The notes under the pieces: model-generated
The model's database searches: none
What the model saw: the letters and a program-made list of their open reading frames with translations, nothing else
What the model was told of the DNA's origin: nothing
Program-made: the position numbers and the translations under genes
Shown: one piece after another, positions 1 to 6,820 of the stretch
Numbering within the stretch: position 1 is the first letter of the stretch
How the letters are laid out: each line of letters starts with the position of its first letter
Assembly: GCA_016793685.1 (NCBI GenBank)
Contig: JAEULX010000069.1
Span: 1 to 11,892 of the forward strand
Direction of reading: 5' to 3'
Source: Bradyrhizobiaceae bacterium
GTDB lineage: Bacteria > Pseudomonadota > Alphaproteobacteria > Rhizobiales > Xanthobacteraceae
DNA length: 11,892 bases

Positions 1-314
1 ACCAGACCGGCCTCCAGGGTCTTCACGAGGCCGGCGATCTCTTCGACCTTACCCTTGCCGAGATAGGTCGCGGGCCGCACCGCCGCCAGCGTGACCACGC
101 CGGCGTGCACGACATCGAGGTCAATGGCGCGCGCGAGCCCGACCGCCTCGTCGAGGCGTGCCTGCGGCGAGCGCTGTGCGTGCTCGTCCCGGCTTGCTTC
201 CGGCCCGGGCGGAGAGGCGCGCAGATAGGGCCCGATCACGATCGCGCGTCCGGAACCCGAGCCCGACGAGGGGCTCAGCATTCCGTTACGCTTTTCGCGA
301 GGACGTGGCTCCAA
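1..314 (-). CDS. hflX: GTPase HflX, N-terminal part (cut by window edge)
   Basis: Only the first 104 codons are in the window; the gene runs off the left edge. HflX is a ribosome-associated GTPase that splits or rescues stalled ribosomes, and it is commonly encoded next to hfq. Visible are the N-terminal HflX domain segments IVIGPYL (about residues 24-30), LDEAVGLARAIDLDVV and RPATYLGKGKVEEIAGLV, which are hallmark stretches of alphaproteobacterial HflX. The G domain lies outside the window. I chose the TTG at 312-314, which directly abuts the hfq TGA (315-317). An AAGG lies five bases upstream inside the hfq end, and the resulting N-terminus (L/M)EPRPREKRNG resembles the family. The next ATG, at 279-281, is possible but has a weaker ribosome-binding site. 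The zero spacing suggests co-transcription and translational coupling with hfq. Family assignment is firm; the start codon is inferred. Confidence 0.88.
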   Translation of the reverse strand, partial: MEPRPREKRNGMLSPSSGSGSGRAIVIGPYLRASPPGPEASRDEHAQRSPQARLDEAVGLARAIDLDVVHAGVVTLAAVRPATYLGKGKVEEIAGLVKTLEAGL

Positions 315-569
315 TCAGACCTTTTCCGCTGCTTCTTCGGCGCCCTCGAACAGTTGGATCGGGTGACCCGGCATGATGGTTGAGATCGCGTGCTTGTACA
401 CGAGCTGAGAGTGGCCGTCGCGCCGCAACAGCACGCAAAAATTATCGAACCAGGTCACGACGCCCTGAAGCTTCACGCCATTCACGAGGAAGATCGTCAG
501 CGGCGTCTTGTTCTTACGGACGTAGTTCAGGAAGGTGTCTTGTAGATTTTGTGATCGATCGGCTGCCAT
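315..569 (-). CDS. hfq: RNA chaperone Hfq
   Basis: 84-residue Sm-like protein that forms a hexameric ring and pairs small regulatory RNAs with mRNAs. In alphaproteobacteria it also affects nitrogen-fixation and stress genes. The Sm1 motif covers roughly residues 29-52 (VNGVKLQG, FDNFCVLLRRDG). Sm2 is VYKHAISTIMP (57-67), containing the Lys-His pair of the proximal U-rich RNA site. The distal-face and rim region near residues 8-21 includes SQNLQDTF and the basic RKNK patch. The C-terminus is short, as usual in this class. The open frame continues upstream to 746, but the ATG at 567-569 gives the canonical MAADRSQNLQDTF start. A purine-rich stretch with GGAAA lies about 9 bases before it, and the 59 extra codons upstream encode nothing family-like. 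hflX follows with no gap, and dat lies 176 bases upstream. Confidence 0.97.
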   Translation of the reverse strand: MAADRSQNLQDTFLNYVRKNKTPLTIFLVNGVKLQGVVTWFDNFCVLLRRDGHSQLVYKHAISTIMPGHPIQLFEGAEEAAEKV

Positions 570-745
570 GGCCGTTGTTTCCGTTTGCTCGCGGCCCCTA
601 AGCGAGAGGGATATTTTATCGCGCCTCCCCGCACGCCTCCCGGCGACGTGCGAACAAGCGTGGGCGGGGCCATTAGATGGCACCCGGCAACGGAGCGCAA
701 GCCCAAGCTGAGAGCATGCCTCGGCCCTAATCCATTCTGCCGCCA
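570..745 (-). promoter_or_regulatory. dat-hfq intergenic region, probable hfq promoter region
   Basis: This 176-base gap separates the dat stop from the hfq start. The only promoter-like element I can see is an A/T-rich patch on the minus strand at 611-620, with a TAAAAT hexamer (613-618). It would put the transcript start about 35-40 bases before the hfq ATG. I could not find a convincing -35 hexamer at the right distance and see no clear terminator after dat. hfq may therefore have its own promoter, be read through from ntrYX-dat, or both. No small open frame here looks real. Confidence 0.25.
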
Positions 746-1603
746 CTAGGAAAATTCCGCGTGGCGGTGGAACGCCTGCCGCATTGCAACGGAAATCTGA
801 CCGGGCCTGCCGTCTCCGATGATGTTACCGTCGATCCGCACGACGGGCATCACGAGCAGGCTGGCGGCGGTGATGAAGGCCTCGCGCGCGGCATACGCTT
901 CCTCCACGCGGAACGGCCGTTCCTCAAACGGAACGTGGGCGGCCGCGAGCGCCGCCTGCGCCACGTCGCGCGAAATCCCGCGCAGGATATCGTGCCCGGC
1001 CGGACGGGTGACCGCCGTGCCCTCCCGCGTGATGATCCAGGCGTTCGAGGCGGCTCCCTCGGTGACGTAGCCGTCGCGATCGACGAACCAGGCTTCGCGC
1101 GCCCCCTGCTCCCGGGCGGCCTGCCGCGCCAGCACATTGGGCAGCAGCACGATCGACTTGATGTCCACCCGCGCCCATCGCGTCTCCGGGAGGGTAATGA
1201 CCGAAATGCCCGACTGCGCCAGGCGCTCGCCCTGCCCGCGGTCGAGCCGGCGCGCCGACACCACGATCGACGGCCGCGTGCCGGCGGGCGGAAAGGCGTG
1301 TTCCCGCCGCGCGACGCCGCGGGTGATCTGGAGATAGACGATGCCGTCGGCGACCTTGTTTCGCCGCACGACCTCGTGGAGCACTGTGCTCAAAGCGGAT
1401 AGCGGCATCGGCAGCGGAATGCGCAGTTCCGAGAGAGAGCGCTGCAGGCGCTGCATATGGCGCCGCTCGTCGACGAGGCGGCCGCCGTAGACCTCGCAGA
1501 CCTCGTACACGCCGTCGCCGAACTGGTAGCCGCGGTCCTCGACATGGACCAACGCATCGCGGTACGGCCGGTAGCGACCGTTGACATAGACCACCCGGGA
1601 CAT
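746..1603 (-). CDS. dat: D-amino-acid transaminase (class IV PLP aminotransferase)
   Basis: 285-residue fold-type IV PLP enzyme, normal length for the family, predicted to move the amino group between D-alanine and 2-oxo acids such as 2-oxoglutarate (giving D-glutamate). The PLP lysine is K149 in RVDIKS, and E182 in VTEGAASN is the cofactor-contacting glutamate. The pattern RREH places R100 and H102 where D-amino-acid transaminases carry the Arg/His pair that binds the substrate carboxylate. Together with GDGVYEV (about 29-35), this favours D-amino-acid transaminase over branched-chain aminotransferase or aminodeoxychorismate lyase. The gene starts 7 bases after the ntrX stop with only a weak ribosome-binding site, so it is probably co-transcribed with ntrYX and may be translationally coupled. 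The product could feed D-Ala/D-Glu pools for peptidoglycan. The family is firm; the exact substrate is inferred. Confidence 0.9.
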   Translation of the reverse strand: MSRVVYVNGRYRPYRDALVHVEDRGYQFGDGVYEVCEVYGGRLVDERRHMQRLQRSLSELRIPLPMPLSALSTVLHEVVRRNKVADGIVYLQITRGVARREHAFPPAGTRPSIVVSARRLDRGQGERLAQSGISVITLPETRWARVDIKSIVLLPNVLARQAAREQGAREAWFVDRDGYVTEGAASNAWIITREGTAVTRPAGHDILRGISRDVAQAALAAAHVPFEERPFRVEEAYAAREAFITAASLLVMPVVRIDGNIIGDGRPGQISVAMRQAFHRHAEFS

Positions 1604-1610
1604 CGGCCGG

Positions 1611-2981
1611 TCAGTCCATCCCGAGCGCCTTGAGCTTGCGATGCAGGGCCGAGCGCTCCATGCCGACGAACTCGGCGGTGCGCGAGATGTTGCCGCCGAA
1701 CCGGCTGATCTGGGCGCGCAGATATTCCCGCTCGAAGGCCTCCCGCGCCTCGCGCAGCGGCATGCCCATCAGGTGCTCGCCGCCGTTGCCGCGCGGCATA
1801 TTGGGCACCATCGAGCCGACATCGGGCGGCAACATGCTGGCGGTGATGATCGCGTCCGGGTCGCCCCCGGCGAGAATCATCAGGCGTTCGACGTTGTTGC
1901 GCAGCTGCCGCACGTTTCCCGGCCAGTCGTGCGACTGCAGGACCGCGAGGGCATCGTCGCCGATGCGGCGCTTGGGCAGACCGGTCGCCTGCGAAATCTG
2001 CTCCTGGAAGTATTCGATCAGTTCGGGAATGTCCTCGCGCCGCTCGGCCAGCGGCGGCACCCGGATCGGAACGACGGACAGGCGGTGGAACAGGTCCTCG
2101 CGGAACTTGCCGGCAACGATCTCCTCTTCGAGATTGCGCGCCGTCGACGAAATGATGCGGACATCGACGGCAACCTTGGTGTTGCCGTTCACCCGCTGGA
2201 ACGTCTGCTCCACCAGCACGCGCAAGATCTTGCTCTGGGTCTCGCGCGGCATGTCGGCGATTTCGTCGATGAACAGCGTGCCGGTATGCGCCTCCTCCAG
2301 CGCGCCGATCTTGGATTGCTGGCCGCCGTTCGCCTGCTCGATGCCGAACAGCTCGATCTCCATGCGTTCCGGCGTGATGGCGGCGGCGTTGATGACGACG
2401 AACGGGCCGGACGAACGTTGGGAGAGAATGTGGATGGTGCGCGCGGCAAGTTCCTTGCCGGACCCGGACGGGCCGACGATCAGGATGCGGCTGTTGGTCG
2501 GCGAGACCTTCTCGATCGTCTGGCGCAGATGATTGAGCGCAATCGAATGGCCGACCAGGCTGGTCGGCAACGGCGCGAGCTGCTTCAGCTCCTTCACCTC
2601 GCGCCGCAGACGCAGGTTTTCCAGGGCGCGCTCGGCGACCAGAACGAGGCGGTCGGCCTTGAACGGCTTTTCGATGAAGTCGTAGGCGCCCTGCTTGATG
2701 GCCGCGACCGCCGTTTCGATATTGCCGTGACCGGAGATCATCACGACCGGCAGCTCTGCGTGTTCGCCCTTGATCGCAGACAGGAGCTGCAGACCGTCCA
2801 TCTTGCTTCCCTGCAGCCAGATATCGAGAAAGACCATGCTCGGGCGGCGGGAGTTGATGGCGTTCAAGGCTTCGTCGCTGTCGCGCGCCGTGCGCGTGCC
2901 GTAGCCCTCGTCCTCGAGAATCCCCGCGACCAGCTCGCGGATGTCCGCCTCATCGTCGACGATCAAGATATCAGACACCAT
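1611..2981 (-). CDS. ntrX: Nitrogen regulation response regulator NtrX
   Basis: 456-residue response regulator paired with NtrY. The receiver domain (about 1-120) has the acidic pair in VDDEAD, phosphoacceptor D53 (FLDIW), S83 and K105 (EKPFK). The AAA+ domain (about 140-370) has Walker A PSGSGKE (171-177), Walker B LFIDE (236-240) and arginine-finger candidates in FREDLFHR (293-300). A Fis-type helix-turn-helix lies at about 428-454 (NISRTAEFVG, SALHRKL). The sigma54-contacting GAFTGA loop is missing: after ELFG (210-213) the segment reads IEQANGGQQSKIG. NtrX is therefore unlikely to remodel sigma54 holoenzyme in the classical way, and family literature links it to other promoter types and to envelope, respiration and cell-cycle control. 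I chose the ATG at 2979-2981, since it opens the canonical MVSDILIVDDE. It overlaps the ntrY end by 11 bases, which suggests coupling. dat follows after 7 bases. Confidence 0.97.
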   Translation of the reverse strand: MVSDILIVDDEADIRELVAGILEDEGYGTRTARDSDEALNAINSRRPSMVFLDIWLQGSKMDGLQLLSAIKGEHAELPVVMISGHGNIETAVAAIKQGAYDFIEKPFKADRLVLVAERALENLRLRREVKELKQLAPLPTSLVGHSIALNHLRQTIEKVSPTNSRILIVGPSGSGKELAARTIHILSQRSSGPFVVINAAAITPERMEIELFGIEQANGGQQSKIGALEEAHTGTLFIDEIADMPRETQSKILRVLVEQTFQRVNGNTKVAVDVRIISSTARNLEEEIVAGKFREDLFHRLSVVPIRVPPLAERREDIPELIEYFQEQISQATGLPKRRIGDDALAVLQSHDWPGNVRQLRNNVERLMILAGGDPDAIITASMLPPDVGSMVPNMPRGNGGEHLMGMPLREAREAFEREYLRAQISRFGGNISRTAEFVGMERSALHRKLKALGMD

Positions 2982-5247
2982 GTTCGCTGCCCGTGCTGCT
3001 GCTAGAAAGAGCCGTTTCCGCCGGCTCCGGCTGCTCCGTCGCAACCGGCCCGGCGACGAAGCGTAGCTGAATCCAGGCGCCGCGGGCGCCCGGCGTTTTC
3101 TCCGCCGCGTCGTGAAGGTCGATCCCGCCGCCGTGCTCTTCGAGAATCTTGCCGACGATGGCAAGTCCGAGGCCGGTGCCCTTTTCCCGCGTGGTCACGT
3201 AGGGCTCCAGCAGCCGGCGGCGCTGTTCCTTGGGCAATCCGATGCCGTTGTCGACGACATCGATGTGGATGAACTTGCCCTCGCGCGTGGCGCTGACGCA
3301 AATGTGTCCGCGCTCGATCTCGCCGGGCGGGACGGCCGAGATCGCCTCGGTCGCGTTCTTGACGATATTGGTGAGCGCCTGCGAGATCAGCCGCCGGTCG
3401 AAGCAGGCGGGCATCGGATCCTCCGGCAGTTCCGAATCGATGTCGATATCGCCATGCCCCACCCGCATCAGGAACACGACCTGGCGGACCGTGTCGGCGA
3501 CGTCCTCGGCCGCCATCACCGGCTTGGGCATGCGGGCGAAGCGGGAGAATTCGTCGACCATGCGGCGGATGTCTTCGACCTGGCGCACGATGGTGTCGGT
3601 GCATTGCTCGAACACCGCGCGGTCCGTGGTGAGGACGCGCCCGTACTTCCGCCGCAGGCGCTCCGCCGACAACTGGATCGGGGTGAGCGGGTTCTTGATT
3701 TCGTGAGCGATGCGCCGCGCAATATCGGCCCAAGCCGAGGTGCGCTGGGCGTCGACCAGCTCGGTGATGTCGTCGAGCGTGAACACGTAGCCATGCTCGG
3801 GCGCGTTCGCCTGTTCGGTCGTCACCCGCACCGACACCGTGCGCTCGCGGCCGCCGCGGTTGATCGAGACTTGTCCCTGGATGAGGCGCTGCGAACTTCG
3901 CGCCGAGGCGAGCATGCTCGCCAGCTCCGGCAGGACCTCGGCAAGGGGCTGACCCAGCAGTTCGGCTTCGTTCGATGCGATCAGCTCTTCGGCGGAGCGA
4001 TTGAGAATGCTGATGCGGCCCTCGCCGTCGACGCCGATGACGCCGGCGCTGGCGCCCGCCAGCACCGCCTCCATGAAGCGGCGGCGGCTGTCGATGAGAT
4101 CGCGGGCGCGCACGATGTCGTCGTGCTGCGTCCGCAGTTCGTGCGTCATCTTGTTGAAGGTCTCGCCGAGCTGCGCAAGGTCGCCTTCCGACCGCTGCAC
4201 CGGGACCTGGACCTGAAGATTGCCGGTCGAGACGAGATTCGCGGCGGCGATCAACCGCCGGATCGGCGCCACCAGCCGGTTGGCGAAGTTGAACCCCATC
4301 CACACCGCCGACATCAGCACCGTCAGCGCGATCACGGTGTACATGAGCGCGAAGGCGATCTGCACCCCGAGCCGTCGCGCTTCCAGCGTCGCGTATTCGC
4401 TGACGCTCGTTTGCGTGTCGCGGAGCTGGGCGACGACGAGCGGATTGAGCGGCCGCGCCACGTAAAGATAGGTGTCGTCGAAGTTGCGCAGCTTGATCAC
4501 CGCGGAGACGTAATTCCCGTCGGGATGCACCACGACCTGCGGCTCGACCTCCCCGATTCGGGCGAGGTCGGCAGCCGACGGCAGCGAAAGCTCGCGCTCG
4601 ATCTTGATGTCGGCCTTCTCGACGACCTTCCCGTCGGGCTTGATCATCATCGTGGCGGGAAGGCCGCGGAGCGAGGCCTGGCCCGTCAAGAACTGACGGA
4701 AACGGTCGCGATCCTGGTCGAACAGCGGGCGCGCGCGGGCGATGTCGAAGGCCATCGCCTGGACTTCCCCGCGCAGGGTCTGGGCGTGCTCGCTCAAATA
4801 GGCTTCGGTGACGAGCAGCGAATTGGCGATCACCACGCGGGCGCGCTCGGAAAAAAACCGGTCCAGCCCGCGGTCGAGGGTGACGCTCGCCACCACCGCG
4901 ACGAGGACGGCCGGCGCCGCGGCGATCACGGAAAACAGCCGCACGATGCGCACATGCAGCTGCGCGCCCGCGCGCCCGTGGCGGCGCGCCTGCATGATCT
5001 GCCACACCTCGCGGCCGATGATCCCGAGCAGCAGAAAGACCGCCACCCCGTTCACCAGCAGCAGGCTGACCACGACATTATGGGTCGGGACGATCGGGGT
5101 CAGGCCGGCCAGGACCAGGAACGTGGTCAGCGCCGAAACGAGTGCGACAACAACGGCAATCGGCCCGATGATCCCCGTCGCGACGCGCGTGCCGGGTCTG
5201 TCCGCAACCCCGAATTCCCCGGTCGCGGCATCGTCGACCGTCGCCAT
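2971..5247 (-). CDS. ntrY: Membrane sensor histidine kinase NtrY
   Basis: 758-residue inner-membrane kinase that phosphorylates NtrX. N-terminal hydrophobic segments lie at about 24-50, 57-77 and 102-122. A presumed periplasmic sensor region of about 170 residues follows, then a further membrane segment at about 297-320. After that come a HAMP linker (about 321-375), a PAS domain (about 386-495), and the dimerisation/phosphoacceptor helix with H515 in IAHEIKNP. The ATPase domain has N-box NIVKNATEA (627-635), DNGIG (666-670) and GTGLGLAIVGK (690-700). The HExxN signature suggests phosphatase activity as well as kinase activity. The tail after 735 is low-complexity, with a serine run. The ATG has a strong Shine-Dalgarno (GAGGAG at 5253-5258, five bases away) and its own promoter-like region upstream. 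The signal sensed is not readable from sequence; redox and nitrogen status are proposed for the family. Confidence 0.97.
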   Translation of the reverse strand: MATVDDAATGEFGVADRPGTRVATGIIGPIAVVVALVSALTTFLVLAGLTPIVPTHNVVVSLLLVNGVAVFLLLGIIGREVWQIMQARRHGRAGAQLHVRIVRLFSVIAAAPAVLVAVVASVTLDRGLDRFFSERARVVIANSLLVTEAYLSEHAQTLRGEVQAMAFDIARARPLFDQDRDRFRQFLTGQASLRGLPATMMIKPDGKVVEKADIKIERELSLPSAADLARIGEVEPQVVVHPDGNYVSAVIKLRNFDDTYLYVARPLNPLVVAQLRDTQTSVSEYATLEARRLGVQIAFALMYTVIALTVLMSAVWMGFNFANRLVAPIRRLIAAANLVSTGNLQVQVPVQRSEGDLAQLGETFNKMTHELRTQHDDIVRARDLIDSRRRFMEAVLAGASAGVIGVDGEGRISILNRSAEELIASNEAELLGQPLAEVLPELASMLASARSSQRLIQGQVSINRGGRERTVSVRVTTEQANAPEHGYVFTLDDITELVDAQRTSAWADIARRIAHEIKNPLTPIQLSAERLRRKYGRVLTTDRAVFEQCTDTIVRQVEDIRRMVDEFSRFARMPKPVMAAEDVADTVRQVVFLMRVGHGDIDIDSELPEDPMPACFDRRLISQALTNIVKNATEAISAVPPGEIERGHICVSATREGKFIHIDVVDNGIGLPKEQRRRLLEPYVTTREKGTGLGLAIVGKILEEHGGGIDLHDAAEKTPGARGAWIQLRFVAGPVATEQPEPAETALSSSSTGSEHGV

Positions 5248-5252
5248 TGCTT

Positions 5253-5258
5253 CTCCTC
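5253..5258 (-). promoter_or_regulatory. Strong ribosome-binding site of ntrY
   Basis: GAGGAG on the minus strand, five bases before the ATG at 5245-5247. It is the clearest Shine-Dalgarno in the window and fixes the ntrY start. Confidence 0.75.
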
Positions 5259-5292
5259 GCAGAGGTCCGGGGCCACGACACGATACCGCGCC

Positions 5293-5313
5293 ACGCCGCC
5301 CCCCTTGCGGCGT
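5293..5313 (-). other. Hairpin in the ntrY leader
   Basis: A perfect 7-bp stem, ACGCCGC (5293-5299) with GCGGCGT (5307-5313), encloses a 7-base loop. On the minus strand the loop is AAGGGGG. It begins at the downstream edge of the candidate -10 box, so it would sit at or near the 5' end of the ntrYX transcript. Neither strand carries a T-run after it, which argues against an intrinsic terminator. An mRNA-stabilising or leader-regulatory role is inference only. Confidence 0.4.
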
Positions 5314-5339
5314 TTATACAACAATGTTGCTCAATTGAG
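5313..5339 (-). promoter_or_regulatory. Candidate ntrYX promoter with adjoining palindromic operator
   Basis: On the minus strand a TATAAA box (5313-5318) could serve as -10, with a transcript start near 5305 and a leader of about 58 bases. Directly upstream of it lie CAACAATGTTG (5319-5329, palindromic around one base) and, abutting it, the perfect 10-bp palindrome CTCAATTGAG (5330-5339). The first fits CAA-N5-TTG, a pattern I recall being reported for NtrX binding in rhizobia. No good -35 hexamer is visible, so the promoter may depend on an activator or be weak. Its place between ntrC and ntrY indicates that ntrYX need not rely on transcription from dusB-ntrBC. Confidence 0.45.
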
Positions 5340-5375
5340 ACGAATCCGCGGCGAACGCTCTTGACTCTTGTGCAA

Positions 5376-6818
5376 TCAGCCGGTCGTGCGGATCACCCGG
5401 ATATCGAGATCGCGGATCTTTTTCCGCAGCGTGTTGCGATTGACGCCCAGGAGCTCGGCCGCGCGAATCTGGTTGCCGCGGGTGGCGACCAGCACCGCCG
5501 AAAGCAGCGGGTATTCGACCTCCCGCAGGATGCGGTGATAGAGGCCGCGCGGCGGCAGGCCGTCGTTGAAGCCGGCAAAATACCGGGCGAGATGGCGCTC
5601 GACGGTAGAGGAGAGGTTTTCCTCAAGGCGCGGCTCATCGGGCGCCGCAGGCGCGGACGGCTGCGCGAGTTCGCCTTCGATGACGGCGACGGAGATGGTT
5701 TCCTGTGGATAGAGGGCGGCGAGGCGGCGCGCCAGGTTCTCCAATTCACGCACATTGCCAGGCCAGTGGTAGCGCTTGAGCCGGTCGAGGGCGGCCTTCT
5801 CGATCTGTTTCGGCGGCAGGCCTTCGCGTTCGGCCTGGGCGAAGAAGTGGTGCACGAGATCGGGAACATCTTCGGTGCGCTCGCGCAGTGGCGGAAGACG
5901 CAGCGGCACCACGTTGAGGCGAAAGAACAAATCCTCGCGAAACAGCCCCTGCTGGATGAGGATGCGAAGGTCCTTGTTGGTGGCGGCGATGATGCGCACG
6001 TCGGCCTTGATCGGCGTGCGCCCGCCGACCGTCGTGTATTCGCCCTGCTGCAGCACGCGCAGCAGCCGGGTCTGCGCCTCCATCGGCATGTCGCCGATCT
6101 CGTCGAGGAAAAGCGTACCGCCGTCCGCCTGCTCGAAGCGGCCGGCGCTGCGGGCATTGGCGCCCGTGAAGGCCCCCTTCTCGTGACCGAACAACTCCGA
6201 TTCGATCAGGTCGCGGGGAATCGCCGCCATGTTGATGGCCACGAACGGCCCGTTGCGGCGCTTGCCGTAATCGTGCAGGGCGCGGGCGACGAGTTCCTTG
6301 CCGGTGCCGGACTCGCCGGTGATCATCACCGTGAGATCGGTCTGCATCAGCCGCGCCAGCAGGCGATAAATCTCCTGCATCGCCGGCGAGCGCCCGACCA
6401 ACGGGATCGTCTCCAGCTCCTCCGGCCGCTGCGGCTTTGAGGCGCGCTCCTTCGGCTCCGCCAGGGCGCGGCCGACGATCGTGATCAGCTCTTTGAGATC
6501 GAAGGGTTTCGGCAGGTATTCGTAGGCGCCGCGCTCGGACGCCCGGATCGCCGTCATGAACGTGTTCTGGGCGCTCATCACGATGACCGGCAGCTCGGGC
6601 CGCAGCTTCTTGATCCGCGGCAGCAGGTCGAAGGCGTTCTCGTCCGGCATCACCACGTCGGTGATGACCAGATCGCCCTCCCCTTGGCTGACCCATCGCC
6701 AGAGCGTCGCGGCATTGCCGGTCGAGCGGACCTCGTAGCCCGCCCGTGACAGCGCCTGGTTGAGCACGGTACGAATGGCGGCGTCGTCATCGGCGACTAG
6801 AACGCGTCCCGTCGGCAT
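5376..6818 (-). CDS. ntrC: Nitrogen regulation response regulator NtrC (NRI)
   Basis: 480-residue sigma54-dependent activator, phosphorylated by NtrB under nitrogen limitation. The receiver domain has acidic residues in VADDDAA, phosphoacceptor D54 (VITDVV) and K104 (PKPFD). The AAA+ domain has Walker A GESGTGKE (168-175), an intact GAFTGA loop (215-220) that contacts sigma54, and Walker B TLFLDE (235-240). FREDLFFRL carries the arginine-finger region. A Fis-type DNA-binding helix-turn-helix lies at about 449-469 (IRAAELLGVNRNTLRKK). I chose the ATG at 6816-6818: GAGG lies six bases upstream, and this start gives D54, K104 and GAFTGA 215-220 the same numbers as enterobacterial NtrC. A GTG at 6822-6824, overlapping the ntrB stop as GTGA, is an alternative two codons longer. 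It is last in the dusB-ntrB-ntrC unit, with no clear terminator after the stop. Confidence 0.97.
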   Translation of the reverse strand: MPTGRVLVADDDAAIRTVLNQALSRAGYEVRSTGNAATLWRWVSQGEGDLVITDVVMPDENAFDLLPRIKKLRPELPVIVMSAQNTFMTAIRASERGAYEYLPKPFDLKELITIVGRALAEPKERASKPQRPEELETIPLVGRSPAMQEIYRLLARLMQTDLTVMITGESGTGKELVARALHDYGKRRNGPFVAINMAAIPRDLIESELFGHEKGAFTGANARSAGRFEQADGGTLFLDEIGDMPMEAQTRLLRVLQQGEYTTVGGRTPIKADVRIIAATNKDLRILIQQGLFREDLFFRLNVVPLRLPPLRERTEDVPDLVHHFFAQAEREGLPPKQIEKAALDRLKRYHWPGNVRELENLARRLAALYPQETISVAVIEGELAQPSAPAAPDEPRLEENLSSTVERHLARYFAGFNDGLPPRGLYHRILREVEYPLLSAVLVATRGNQIRAAELLGVNRNTLRKKIRDLDIRVIRTTG

Positions 6819-6820
6819 CG

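Noticed and set aside
676..696. TGGCAC on the plus strand near 679 as a sigma54 -24 element
   Set aside because: No TTGC follows at the required distance, and no gene reads in that direction there.
2982..3164. Upstream extension of the ntrX frame
   Set aside because: The 61 extra residues are basic low-complexity sequence overlapping the ntrY 3' end. The receiver domain starts right at the ATG at 2979-2981.
3112..5364. A 750-codon open frame on the plus strand opposite ntrY, with smaller ones opposite ntrX, ntrC and ntrB
   Set aside because: They lie antisense to unmistakable kinase and regulator genes, encode His/Arg/Asp-rich low-information sequence with no recognisable motif, and are the expected shadow of GC-rich codon use.
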